Below are positions 14,117 to 22,619 of a stretch of DNA of 39,215 bases, one piece after another. This DNA comes from Chloroflexota bacterium. GTDB taxonomy: Bacteria; Chloroflexota; Anaerolineae; Anaerolineales; UBA4823. The notes beneath the pieces were generated by a model. That model did not search any database, was not told the DNA's origin, and saw only the letters and a list, made by a program, of their open reading frames with translations. The number at the start of each line of letters is the position of its first letter. Within the stretch, counting starts at the first letter, position 1. A program made the position numbers and the translations under genes. The DNA is taken from contig JAEWYL010000139.1 in NCBI GenBank assembly GCA_023395675.1, positions 1-39,215 of the forward strand, given 5' to 3'.

Positions 14117-16011
14117 GCATGACGAAGCTTTTCGCGAACCGCCGGTCCGAGCCTTACCGGGTCTTGATCGTCGAGGATGACTTTGAACAGGCCGAACTGA
14201 TGGCCGAATTTTTGCATCTCTCCGGCCCGTTCAAGGTCCAGCGCGTGGACCGGATTGCTGCCCTGTGGTCCACCCTGGAGAGCTCCAGGCCGGACATCAT
14301 CCTGATGGACTACCGCCTGCCGGATGGGACCGGGATGGAGGCCCTGGCTGAGCTCCCCAAACGCAGCTACGACATACCCGTGGTGATGATCACCGGGCAG
14401 GGCGATGAGCGCTCAGCCGTCCAGGCCATGCGCCTGGGCGCGGTGGACTACCTGGTCAAGGGCAGCGATTTTATGCCGAACCTGCCGGCCCTGATCCAGA
14501 AAGCCATCTGGGCACACGAATTGCAACTGAAAGTCCAGCGCTCGCTGGAGCAGGTGCGCTACCAGGCGCTTCTGCTGAACAATGTGCGTGATGCGGTCGT
14601 GGTCTGGAACACCGCAGGCCGGATCACGTACTGGAACCCGGCGGCCGAGAGCCTGTATGGGCGCGCCGCAAAAGAGTGCCTGGACCAACCGGTGAAAGAA
14701 AGCTACCTGGACCGCTTCAACCCACCCGTCCTCCAGCCGCCCAGAGAAGGTACCAGCGGGCAGGAGATCGAACGGCAGTACCGGGGCAGGAATGGAGAGG
14801 TGATCTGGGTCTCATCCCGGGTCACCACCCTGCGCGATTACGGCGCCGATGGGCGTCTGATCGGGTATATGGACGTTGCCCGGGATATCACCGGGCGCAA
14901 GATGGCCGAAGACGCCCTGCGGGCCGAGCGCAACTTCGTCTCGGCTGTGCTGGACACCGTGGGAGCGCTGGTGGTGGTGACCGATACGGAAGGACGGATC
15001 GTGCGCTTCAACCGGGCCTGCGAGGCCATCACCGGGTATTCATTCGAGGAGATCCGCGGCAAGAAGACCACCGAGCTCTTCATCCTGCCGGAAGAGCTGC
15101 CTGCAGTCCAGGCAGCTTTCGACCGGATCTCCCTGGGGCAGTATCCGGATGAGCTGGAATATCACTGGGTTACTCGCGAGGGCAGCCGGCGGTTAATCGC
15201 CTGGAAAAATACCGCTCTGACCGGCCCCCGGGGCGTGGTGAACTTCATTATCGCCACCGGGATTGATATCACCGAGAGCCGCGCCATGGAGGCGCAGATT
15301 ATGGCGGCCCAGACGCGCCTGGCCCAGTCCTCCCGCCTGGCTGCGGTCGGCGAGCTGGCGTCCGGAGTGGCGCACCACATTAACAACCCGCTGACGACCA
15401 TCATCGCCGAGGCCCAGCTCTTGCTGCACAATCTGCCGGCAGCCCATCCCGCCCACGAATCGGCTGAGGCGATCGAGCAGGCCGGCTGGCGGGTGCAGAG
15501 GGCGGTCCAGCAGCTGCTGGACTTCTCGCGCCCGCCCAGCGATACCCTCGAGAGCCTGGGCGTCAACGATACCATTCAGACTGCGCTGGACCTGGTCCAG
15601 GAACATATTCAATCCACCGGCGTCAGCCTGGAGGTCGAGCTCGCCGGGACTCTCCCCCAGGTGCGGGGCTGCGCGCAGCAGTTGAGCAATCTGTGGGTCA
15701 ACCTGCTGATGCTGGCCCACGATGCCACCTCAGACGGCAGCCCGCACAGGATCCGGGTCTGCTCGCGGAACGGCAGCGGGTCGGAGGTGATGGTCGAGGT
15801 GTACGACGACGGCGCGCCGATACCGCCAGAGGATCTGGCAGCCCTGTTTGAGTTGAACTTTATTAAGTCGGTTGGGGGTAGGGGGACCGGGATCGAGCTC
15901 AATCTCTGCCAGGAGATAGTCCGGCAGCATCAGGGCCGAATCTCAGTAGAGAGCCTACCGGAGAGAGGTACAGTGTTCCGGGTGAATTTACCAGCGGAGG
16001 TGGAATCATGA
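14113..16011 (+). CDS. REC-PAS-PAS protein with degraded histidine kinase domain
   Basis: A 632-residue protein. An intact receiver at 15-135 has acidic D22/D23, phosphoacceptor D66 (ILMDYRLPDG), T94 and K116. Two PAS domains follow at about 150-265 and 275-390. HisKA and HATPase regions occupy 400-632. The phospho-histidine H421 is present, but the next residue, normally Glu, is His (GVAHHINNPLT). In the ATPase part, the N-box Asn is Leu at 534 (WVNLLMLAHDA), the G1 second Gly is Pro at 569 (DDGAPI) and the G2 second Gly is Glu at 595 (GTGIEL). It probably binds ATP poorly or not at all and may act as a phosphotransfer scaffold or allosteric partner. Starts at GTG, overlapping the HTH gene; ends overlapping the response regulator. 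Confidence 0.88.
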   Translation: MSMTKLFANRRSEPYRVLIVEDDFEQAELMAEFLHLSGPFKVQRVDRIAALWSTLESSRPDIILMDYRLPDGTGMEALAELPKRSYDIPVVMITGQGDERSAVQAMRLGAVDYLVKGSDFMPNLPALIQKAIWAHELQLKVQRSLEQVRYQALLLNNVRDAVVVWNTAGRITYWNPAAESLYGRAAKECLDQPVKESYLDRFNPPVLQPPREGTSGQEIERQYRGRNGEVIWVSSRVTTLRDYGADGRLIGYMDVARDITGRKMAEDALRAERNFVSAVLDTVGALVVVTDTEGRIVRFNRACEAITGYSFEEIRGKKTTELFILPEELPAVQAAFDRISLGQYPDELEYHWVTREGSRRLIAWKNTALTGPRGVVNFIIATGIDITESRAMEAQIMAAQTRLAQSSRLAAVGELASGVAHHINNPLTTIIAEAQLLLHNLPAAHPAHESAEAIEQAGWRVQRAVQQLLDFSRPPSDTLESLGVNDTIQTALDLVQEHIQSTGVSLEVELAGTLPQVRGCAQQLSNLWVNLLMLAHDATSDGSPHRIRVCSRNGSGSEVMVEVYDDGAPIPPEDLAALFELNFIKSVGGRGTGIELNLCQEIVRQHQGRISVESLPERGTVFRVNLPAEVES

Positions 16012-16814
16012 ACGTGTCCAATATCTTAATCGTTGAAGATGACGAAATCGTCGCCCGCACCATTGAACGCAGCCTGCGCGGGAATGAATTTCGCATCACT
16101 ACAGCAAACACGGGGGTGGAAGGCCTGAAGGCCGCGCGCCGCAGCGTCCCCGACCTGGTGATCCTGGATGTGATCATGCCGGGGATGGACGGCTACACGG
16201 TCTGCCGTGAGATGCGAGCCGATCCCCTGCTGGCTGAGGTCCCCATCCTCTTCCTGACCGCCAAGGTAAAAGACGACGACAAAATCGCCGGTTTCAACGC
16301 CGGGGCCGACGATTATCTGAGCAAGCCGTTCAATATTGATGAGCTGATCCTGCGCGTGAGGGCCATCCTGCGCCGCACCAAGCTCAAGCCTGCCCGGGCG
16401 TCCGGTTTCGCGGGGGTGAACGATGAGGTCCCTGCGAACGGTTCCGCTCAGGCGGCCGCGCACCAGACAGCCGGCGAGAGCCTGGCGGTGGAGAATCCCC
16501 ACTGCCTGCAGGTCGGAGATTTCCTGCTGGATACCCGCTCCTTCGAGCTGCACACCCCCCACAAAGGCAGGCTGCGCCTGACCCCGGTCCAGTACGACCT
16601 GCTCTACCATCTGATGAGCCACCCGGGACAGATCTTTTCCCCGGCGCGGCTGCTCGACGAGGTGTGGGATTATCCCTCCGATACCGGCAGCCCGGACCTG
16701 GTGCGGGTCCATATCAAAAACCTGCGCGAGCGCATCGAGGAAAACCCCTCTCAACCCCGGTTTATCCGCACGGTCCCCGGATACGGTTATACCGCCAGCA
16801 TCGAGGCCAACTAG
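16008..16814 (+). CDS. OmpR/PhoB-family response regulator
   Basis: A 268-residue regulator. The receiver domain at 4-122 has acidic E10/D11/D12, phosphoacceptor D54 (VILDVIMPGMDG), T84 and K106. The C-terminal winged-helix DNA-binding domain spans about 165-265, with RLRLTPVQYDLLYHLM and the recognition-helix region LVRVHIKNLRERIE, ending in RTVPGYGYT. The linker is long (about 125-165) and Ala-rich. The ATG overlaps the stop of the preceding gene by 4 bases (ATGA). The likely phosphodonor is the intact kinase immediately downstream, since the upstream kinase domain is degraded. Target genes unknown; the adjoining motility operon is a candidate. Confidence 0.93.
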   Translation: MNVSNILIVEDDEIVARTIERSLRGNEFRITTANTGVEGLKAARRSVPDLVILDVIMPGMDGYTVCREMRADPLLAEVPILFLTAKVKDDDKIAGFNAGADDYLSKPFNIDELILRVRAILRRTKLKPARASGFAGVNDEVPANGSAQAAAHQTAGESLAVENPHCLQVGDFLLDTRSFELHTPHKGRLRLTPVQYDLLYHLMSHPGQIFSPARLLDEVWDYPSDTGSPDLVRVHIKNLRERIEENPSQPRFIRTVPGYGYTASIEAN

Positions 16815-16836
16815 GTCGTAGGAAAAGGAAACGACT

Positions 16837-18594
16837 ATGGGTTCATCCCAGGGTTCGGGCAAGCAGAGAGAACAGGCAAGCAAGCCGCCCGCCAGGCGCA
16901 GGGCCAGGACAAGGCTGAAGCCGGCCGCGCCCATGCTCCTCCAGCGCAGCGCGCTGCAGGCAGGGTCCGCTGGCCCTGCTAGCAGCCTGCTGGAGAGCTC
17001 GAATGGCTCCGGCCGGGCAGGCCAGGGGCTGCGCCTGCTGTCCGAACTGGCGCACGCCGACCTCACCCTGGCGGAAAGCCAGGTCTGGCTGGCCGCGAGC
17101 CTCGCGCAGTTATTCGGGGCGCAGGCTGGAGCGCTGCTCCTGGTCCACGGCGACCGCAGCGACCTGGTTGTCTGCCGCCGCGAGGTGGAAGAACCCATCT
17201 GGCGCTACGACCTGCAGCTCGGCAATGAAGACAGTCTCCTGCGCCGCTGGCTGGAGGAGCGCTTTTTCTCTCCGGGCTGCCCGGAGGGGCAGTTCCCCGA
17301 GCTGCATTCCGGCCTGGGCGATCTGTTCTCCCTGCCGGCCCTGGGCTTACCCCTGCGCTCGGACGAGGGCGCCCTGGGCTTCCTGGCCCTGCTTGGCCTC
17401 CCCGGTCTGCACAGCGAAACGGGAACCCTGCTCGAACTGATCGCCTCCTCGGCCGCCTCTACCCTGAACCATCTGCGCCAGATTCAGAAGCTGATGGTCT
17501 CGAACGCCGACCTGGAGGCCAGCCAGTGGCAGTTGATGCGCTCTCGCAATACCCTGCGCGCCCTGTTCGACAGCATCCCCACCTCGATCTATATCGTTGA
17601 CCGCAAATACAATCTGGTCGCGATCAATCTGAACCGCGCCAACCAGACCGGCCAGCCCCCGAACGAACTGGTCGGGCGGCGCTGCTATGAGGCCCTCTAC
17701 GGCCTGGATGATGTCTGCGCCGACTGCCGGGTGGTGGAAACTCTCTTCGGTGAGTGCGGTTCGTGCACGACCCGGACCCGCCGCCTGTGGAAAACCGACG
17801 AAGACCCGCAGGAATGGGAGATCAGCACCTACCCCATCTTCGATGACGCGGGCCGCGTGGTGCAGGCCATCGTGCTGGAACAGGACGTGACCGAGAAACG
17901 CCGCCTGGAGGCCACCCTGGCCCAATCGGAGAAGCTGGCTGCCGTGGGGCAGCTCGCCGCTGGCCTGGCGCATGAGATCAACAACCCCCTCACCGCCATC
18001 ATCGCCAACGCCCAGATCTTGCAGCGGGAGCTTCCCCGGGATGACGACAAGCAGGAGCTGGTGGACCTGATCGCACGGGCCGGGCAGCGAGCGACCCAGG
18101 TCGTGCGCAACCTGCTCGACCTGGCCCGGAAAGAACAGTATGATTTTGCCCCCACCGACCTGAACGACTCGATCCGTAAAGCTCTGGCGCTGCTCCAGCA
18201 CGAGTTCGTCTCCCGCTCGGTGGAGCTGATCTTCGAGCCGGCCTCCGGCCTGCCGCTGATCAAGGCCAGCGAGAACCACCTGCAGGGAGTCTGGGTGAAC
18301 CTGATCACCAACGCCATGGACGCCCTGGAGGCCGAGCACAACGAGATCCGCATTCTCACCCGCCGGCAGGGCAGCGAAGTGCGCGTGACGGTGGCCGATT
18401 CGGGCAAGGGGATGGCGCCCGAGCGGCTGAGCCGCATCTTCGAGCCCTTCTACACCACCAAGGGGCCGGGCAGGGGCACCGGGCTGGGGCTCTCCGTCTG
18501 CCACCGGGTCATTAAGCAGCATGGGGGCAGGATCATGGTGGACAGCCAGATCGGGGTCGGGACGCAGTTCACCGTGGTCTTACCGATCGCCTGA
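16837..18594 (+). CDS. GAF-PAS sensor histidine kinase
   Basis: A 585-residue soluble kinase; no membrane helix. The order is a basic, disordered N-terminus (1-60), a GAF-like domain (about 65-215), PAS (about 240-352), HisKA with H379 in GLAHEINNPLTAI, and HATPase with intact N-box (NLITNAMDAL), G1 (ADSGKGM) and G2 (GTGLGLSV). The PAS domain carries five cysteines (C283, C294, C297, C307, C310; CYEALYG...CADC...CGSC), suggesting a metal, redox or haem-type sensor. AAGGAA precedes the ATG, which lies 22 bases after the response regulator gene. It is the only catalytically complete kinase of this block. Confidence 0.92.
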   Translation: MGSSQGSGKQREQASKPPARRRARTRLKPAAPMLLQRSALQAGSAGPASSLLESSNGSGRAGQGLRLLSELAHADLTLAESQVWLAASLAQLFGAQAGALLLVHGDRSDLVVCRREVEEPIWRYDLQLGNEDSLLRRWLEERFFSPGCPEGQFPELHSGLGDLFSLPALGLPLRSDEGALGFLALLGLPGLHSETGTLLELIASSAASTLNHLRQIQKLMVSNADLEASQWQLMRSRNTLRALFDSIPTSIYIVDRKYNLVAINLNRANQTGQPPNELVGRRCYEALYGLDDVCADCRVVETLFGECGSCTTRTRRLWKTDEDPQEWEISTYPIFDDAGRVVQAIVLEQDVTEKRRLEATLAQSEKLAAVGQLAAGLAHEINNPLTAIIANAQILQRELPRDDDKQELVDLIARAGQRATQVVRNLLDLARKEQYDFAPTDLNDSIRKALALLQHEFVSRSVELIFEPASGLPLIKASENHLQGVWVNLITNAMDALEAEHNEIRILTRRQGSEVRVTVADSGKGMAPERLSRIFEPFYTTKGPGRGTGLGLSVCHRVIKQHGGRIMVDSQIGVGTQFTVVLPIA

Positions 18595-18634
18595 CGCGCC
18601 CCCTGGCTCTCACCGTTAATTCTCCATCCACTCA

Positions 18635-18661
18635 CTATCGGCCAATTTAAGGAATTCTTTA
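18635..18661 (-). promoter_or_regulatory. Sigma-28-like promoter pointing away from the flagellar operon
   Basis: On the minus strand TAAAGAAT, 11 bases, then GCCGATAG. The FliA consensus is TAAAGTTT-N11-GCCGATAA, so the match is 6/8 and 7/8 with the exact spacer. Transcription would run leftward, antisense to the 3' part of the sensor kinase gene. No gene on that strand explains it. Confidence 0.5.
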
Positions 18662-18690
18662 CCCTCCCTTCACACCCAATTTACGGTTTT

Positions 18691-18705
18691 CACAGCCAGG
18701 CTGTG
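18691..18705. promoter_or_regulatory. Operator-like palindrome before flbD
   Basis: CACAGCC-A-GGCTGTG is a perfect 7-bp inverted repeat with one central base. It lies directly upstream of a TGCTAAATT extended -10-like element, about 190 bases before flbD. It may be a regulator site for the motility operon; the binder is unknown, and the neighbouring OmpR regulator usually prefers direct repeats. Confidence 0.4.
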
Positions 18706-18894
18706 CTAAATTGTTTCCTGAAGAGAGAGGTAAATGAACCGTCTGAGAGGATAGCGACGCTGCCGTGCATTCCGGAAGAGCCGTGCCGGCGCGAGCACTT
18801 TTTTCAGATCGGGACAGAGTCAGCCGCAGCAACCAACCCTGAAACCGGCGCCGGACAGCGCCCGAACAGACCTGGACGGGAAACTGAAGCCACC

Positions 18895-19122
18895 ATGATC
18901 ATGCTCACACGCTTTAACGGCGCCAAATTTTACCTGAACGCCGAACTGATCCAGTCTGTTGAAGGCACCCCGGATACGGTCGTCACGCTGACCAACGGGA
19001 TCAAAGTGCTGGTCAAAGAAGCGCCTGAACTCATTGCAGAACGTATTCTTGCCTATCAGCGCCTGGTGCACAATCCGCACCTGCCCACCAACCCCGGCCT
19101 GGAGAACAGCCAGGAGAGCTGA
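18895..19122 (+). CDS. flbD: Flagellar FlbD-family protein
   Basis: A 75-residue FlbD-family protein (the short family found next to motA in spirochaetes and Firmicutes, not the Caulobacter sigma-54 activator of the same name). The conserved pattern is MIMLTRFNGAKFYLNAELIQ followed by IEXTPDTVVTL-like SVEGTPDTVVTLTNG. Its biochemical role is unclear; it is a reliable marker for the start of a flagellar operon. ATG at 18895 agrees with the family N-terminus; a longer upstream reading has no similarity. motA follows after 46 bases. Confidence 0.88.
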   Translation: MIMLTRFNGAKFYLNAELIQSVEGTPDTVVTLTNGIKVLVKEAPELIAERILAYQRLVHNPHLPTNPGLENSQES

Positions 19123-19168
19123 CCCCTTCCCGGTCCGGCTGGCGGCGCAAGTTTTCTAGAGAGGAATT

Positions 19169-19984
19169 ATGGATCTTACCACCATCATCGGCCTCATACT
19201 CGCCATGGCTCTGGTCGGGGTAGTCATGATTATGGACGGAGGTTCGCCGGCTGAGCTCTTCGCTCACCCTTCCGCGATCCTGCTCACCATGGGCGGCGCG
19301 CTGCTGGCGACGATGATCTCCTTCTCCATGAAGAATATGACTGCCCTGCCGAAGTGGTTTATGAAGGCATTCGTGGGCAGCGGGCACAACGCCGGCCAGG
19401 CGATCGAGCTGATCACGAAGATGGCCGACAAGGCCCGGCGCGAAGGCCTGCTCTCGCTGGAGGATGAGGCCAAAAAGCTCGAAGATCCATTTATGCGCAG
19501 GGGCATCATGATGGCTGTGGACGGTGTGGACCCCGCGCAGGTGCGCAGCATCCTGGAGATCGAAATTCACAACCTGAGAGAACGGCACGAGCAGGGCGGC
19601 ATCGCCTTCTTCTCGGCTGCTGGCGGTTACGGCCCCACCATGGGTATTATTGGTACGGTCATGGGCCTGATTACCGTGTTGAAAGACCTCTCGGACCCCG
19701 GGAAACTGGGCGAATCGATCGCGGCGGCTTTCCTGGCTACCCTGTGGGGTATTCTCTCCGCCAACCTGATCTGGCTGCCCCTGGCCGGCAAGCTGCGCTC
19801 GAAAAGCGAAGAGGAAGTGCACTACCGCCGCCTGCTGATGGAAGGCATCCTGGCCCTGCAGGCAGGTGAGAACCCGCGCATCGTGAAGGAAAAGCTGAGC
19901 GCCTTCCTGCCCCCGAAAGAACGGGCAGATTCCGAGGGCAGCGAGGCCGCTCCCGCCGGACAGAAAGCAAAGGCGGGAGCATGA
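19169..19984 (+). CDS. motA: Flagellar stator protein MotA
   Basis: A 271-residue MotA with four membrane helices. The cytoplasmic loop carries the charged ARREGLLSLE segment (89-98) that contacts FliG. The conserved prolines are present: P156 in GYGPTMGIIGTVMGLI and P204 in IWLPLAGKLR. With MotB it forms the ion channel that drives rotation. AGAGGAAT precedes the ATG. The C-terminal tail (PKERADSEGSEAAPAG) is a variable low-complexity extension. The motB ATG overlaps its stop by 4 bases. Proton or sodium use cannot be decided reliably by eye. Confidence 0.96.
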   Translation: MDLTTIIGLILAMALVGVVMIMDGGSPAELFAHPSAILLTMGGALLATMISFSMKNMTALPKWFMKAFVGSGHNAGQAIELITKMADKARREGLLSLEDEAKKLEDPFMRRGIMMAVDGVDPAQVRSILEIEIHNLRERHEQGGIAFFSAAGGYGPTMGIIGTVMGLITVLKDLSDPGKLGESIAAAFLATLWGILSANLIWLPLAGKLRSKSEEEVHYRRLLMEGILALQAGENPRIVKEKLSAFLPPKERADSEGSEAAPAGQKAKAGA

Positions 19985-20760
19985 GCCACGGCGGCGGCGG
20001 TTCAGAGCGCTGGCTGGTCAGCTATGCCGACTTCATCACCCTGCTGATGGTGCTGTTTGTCGTGCTCTACTCCATGGGGCAAATTGACATCCAGCGCTAC
20101 AAGCAGCTTGCCGAAGGCCTGCGCACCGCGTTTGCGGGCGGGCCGGAGCGGGTGGTGGATGCAGGCATTGATCAGGCCGGGGGCACGAAAGATAACGAGA
20201 CCGCAGCCCCAATTATCGTGCCGGGCATCCCCAAGGTCCCGGTGGACGAAGCGGAAGTGGCAGGCGAGCTCACCGACCTGCTGGCAGCCTCGAACCTGGG
20301 GGGCGCGGTCAGCGTCCAGAACAACATCGAGGGCGTCCTCATCGCCTTGAGCGAAAAACTGGTGTTCGCCCCCGGCACGGCCGAGCTGCAGGCCGACGCC
20401 TACCCGGTGCTGGACACCATTATCGAGATGATCCGCCCAATTGACAACGAGATCCGCATTATCGGGCATACCGACAATACCCCTCCCGACCCGCTCTACG
20501 TCTCCAACTGGGGCCTCTCGGTGGCGCGGGCGCTGGTGATCGAGCAGTACCTGGAGAGCCATGGTATTCATCCGTCCCGGCTCTCGATCTCCGGGCGGGG
20601 CGAGCACCAGCCGATCTTTCCCAACGATTCTCCCGAACACCGCTCGCTGAACAGCCGGGCGGAGATCATTGTCGTTTACCAGGTCGGGACCAACGTCATT
20701 GACCTGAACCTGAACGCCGGTTCAGGCTCGAACCCGGGCGGCGCACCCGGGCAACCCTAA
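19981..20760 (+). CDS. motB: Flagellar stator protein MotB
   Basis: A 259-residue MotB. The single N-terminal helix contains the essential ion-binding aspartate D17 in WLVSYADFITLLMVLFVV. The C-terminal OmpA-like peptidoglycan-binding domain spans about 115-235, with IRIIGHTDNTPPD, NWGLSVARALVIEQYL and NSRAEIIVVY. A flexible Gly/Asn-rich tail ends the protein. It anchors the stator to the cell wall. Overlaps motA by ATGA; fliL follows after 23 bases. Confidence 0.96.
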   Translation: MSHGGGGSERWLVSYADFITLLMVLFVVLYSMGQIDIQRYKQLAEGLRTAFAGGPERVVDAGIDQAGGTKDNETAAPIIVPGIPKVPVDEAEVAGELTDLLAASNLGGAVSVQNNIEGVLIALSEKLVFAPGTAELQADAYPVLDTIIEMIRPIDNEIRIIGHTDNTPPDPLYVSNWGLSVARALVIEQYLESHGIHPSRLSISGRGEHQPIFPNDSPEHRSLNSRAEIIVVYQVGTNVIDLNLNAGSGSNPGGAPGQP

Positions 20761-20783
20761 TCATCAGGAGATCTCCCGTAATT

Positions 20784-21404
20784 ATGGGCGCTATCAAAAA
20801 ACTGCTCCCCAAACTGCTCATCGGACTCGCCATTCTTCCCCTGGTGCTGCTGAATGTAGCCATGGCGTATATCATTTTCGCTCCAAATGAATGGTGGAAG
20901 CCCTTCTATCTGGAATACGGCGAAGTGAAGGCTGCCTCTCCCGAGGGAGAAGAAGGCGCTGCCGGAACGCCGGGCGCTACCGAATCGCCGGAAGCCGGAA
21001 TGGTTCCGACGATCGAACCGCATGGCGCGCCGGTGCAGATCCCGCCGGGGCACGGGCTGATGATTGATACCGGGGCCAAGATCGTCAATCTGGGCGATCC
21101 AAGCGGGCGTAAGCTGCTGCGGGCCGCCATCGTCCTGGAGTTCGCCCCCGCCGATCTGAAGTTCTACTCGATGGAAGGCGAAGAGAAGACCCTGTTCACC
21201 GAGGAGTTCACCACCGAGTTGAACGAGAAGCTCCCCGTGATCAACGATATCCTGATCACCCTGCTCTCCAGCAAGACTTTCGATTCGATCTATACGGCCG
21301 AAGGAAAAGAGCTCCTCAGGCAGGATATTATCAACACCATCAACACCCAGCTTCCGGAATACCGGGTGATCTTCGTCTACTTTACAGAGTTCGTCGTACA
21401 GTAA
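20784..21404 (+). CDS. fliL: Flagellar basal body-associated protein FliL
   Basis: A 206-residue FliL-family protein with one N-terminal membrane helix (about 11-33), an outside linker rich in Gly, Glu and Pro (EGEEGAAGTPGATESPEAG), and a C-terminal domain ending in YRVIFVYFTEFVVQ, the typical FliL terminus. FliL surrounds the stator and supports its activation. CAGGAG lies upstream of the ATG. The linker is longer than in many homologues. Confidence 0.9.
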   Translation: MGAIKKLLPKLLIGLAILPLVLLNVAMAYIIFAPNEWWKPFYLEYGEVKAASPEGEEGAAGTPGATESPEAGMVPTIEPHGAPVQIPPGHGLMIDTGAKIVNLGDPSGRKLLRAAIVLEFAPADLKFYSMEGEEKTLFTEEFTTELNEKLPVINDILITLLSSKTFDSIYTAEGKELLRQDIINTINTQLPEYRVIFVYFTEFVVQ

Positions 21405-21488
21405 AGCGGTTTTTGATCATTGGTAGAGGGGGAGCACGCGGCCTCAGGGCAGGCGCGCTCCTCCAGGGACTTACGAAACCGGACGCCT

Positions 21489-22553
21489 ATGTTAACTCAG
21501 GCAGAAATCGATGCACTCCTGGCAGGCTCCATCGAGATCGAGGGAGCCTCGAACGAGGGCAGCATAAATTTAGCGGACCTGATGAAGGACAGCGCCTCCC
21601 CGGCGCCTGCGGCCAAAGAAGCTCCCTCCGGGAAGCAGGTCAGGCCGTACAACTTCTGGTCGCCGGACCATTTCTCCAAAGACCAGATGCGGGCCGTGGA
21701 GCTGGTTCACGAGGACCTGGCCGAGCGCCTGACGAGCTCGCTGCCTTCTTTTATCCGCACCAATATGCGGCCCCGGGTGGTGCACACGGAGCAGGGACGT
21801 TTCCACGATTTCCTGAAGGACCTGCCGGCCTCCAGCCTCTTCCATATCATCGCCCTGGCCCCCCTACCCGGGCAGATGCTGCTGACCATCAGCCCGGAAG
21901 TCAGCTACGTGATCCTGGAACAGCGGCTGGGCGGGCAGGGCGAACGCGGGCGGAAGAACCGCAACCTGACCGAGATTGATGTATTCCTCCTGCGCGGCGT
22001 CGTCGAGCATATGCTCAACGATATTAAAGCCTCCTGGAGCAAGGTCGTGGCGGTCGAACCGGCCCTGGAAGACAGCACGGTCAACCAGCATTGGGTCCAG
22101 ATGGTGATGGGCAATGAACGGGTTATGCTGATCACCTTCGAGCTGGTGCTGCAGAACGTTACCGGTACGATGAACATCTACATCCCCTTCAATATGCTCA
22201 AACCCATCGCCTCGGTCCTGAGCCCCCATGTCTGGTTCTCCGGCCGAAAAGAACGCCAGAGCGATCCGGAGGCGCGCCACACCGCCTCAGAGAACCTGGC
22301 CCAGGTGAACCTGATGCTGCGCGTTTTCCTCGGCACCGCCGGTATCCCGGTCAAGGACCTGGTCAATTTGAGCGTGGGAGATATTCTCTGCCTGGATACC
22401 CAGCCGGACCAGGATTTGAGCATTGATATCTCGGGCCAGACCTGTTTCCTGGGGCGGGTGGGGAAGATCGGTAAGCAGATGGCTGTCCAGATCACAGCCG
22501 CGGTGGGTCCAAAGAAGGGCCTGGACCTGAACGTGCCGCAAAAACGGCGATAA
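21489..22553 (+). CDS. fliM: Flagellar motor switch protein FliM
   Basis: A 354-residue FliM. The N-terminus LTQAEIDALLAG (2-13) is the segment that binds phosphorylated CheY. The middle CheC-like domain and the C-terminal SpoA domain (VKDLVNLSVGDILCLD, then FLGRVGKIGKQMAVQI) are complete. It forms the C-ring with FliG and FliN. The start at 21489 fits the family N-terminus; an earlier in-frame start at 21420 would add unrelated residues. Ribosome-binding site weak. Confidence 0.95.
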   Translation: MLTQAEIDALLAGSIEIEGASNEGSINLADLMKDSASPAPAAKEAPSGKQVRPYNFWSPDHFSKDQMRAVELVHEDLAERLTSSLPSFIRTNMRPRVVHTEQGRFHDFLKDLPASSLFHIIALAPLPGQMLLTISPEVSYVILEQRLGGQGERGRKNRNLTEIDVFLLRGVVEHMLNDIKASWSKVVAVEPALEDSTVNQHWVQMVMGNERVMLITFELVLQNVTGTMNIYIPFNMLKPIASVLSPHVWFSGRKERQSDPEARHTASENLAQVNLMLRVFLGTAGIPVKDLVNLSVGDILCLDTQPDQDLSIDISGQTCFLGRVGKIGKQMAVQITAAVGPKKGLDLNVPQKRR

Positions 22554-22619
22554 AGACAAGGCCCGCGCGCGGGCGCTGGCGTGTCCGGCGGCCGCAATCA
22601 AACTGACGAGGTACGGTTT

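Larger units (their letters stand above)
18595..18894. other. Gap upstream of the flagellar operon with regulatory signals
   Basis: No gene seen between the kinase and flbD. It holds a leftward sigma-28-like promoter (18635-18661), the operator-like palindrome CACAGCCAGGCTGTG (18691-18705), an extended -10-like TGCTAAATT next to it, and an AT-rich stretch. The rightward motility promoter presumably lies around 18680-18715, but the -35 is unclear. A small palindrome, CCGGCGCCGG, lies near 18845. Confidence 0.5.

Noticed and set aside
18703..18894. Upstream extension of flbD
   Set aside because: The extra 64 residues have no similarity to FlbD and cover the promoter region; the family start fits ATG 18895.
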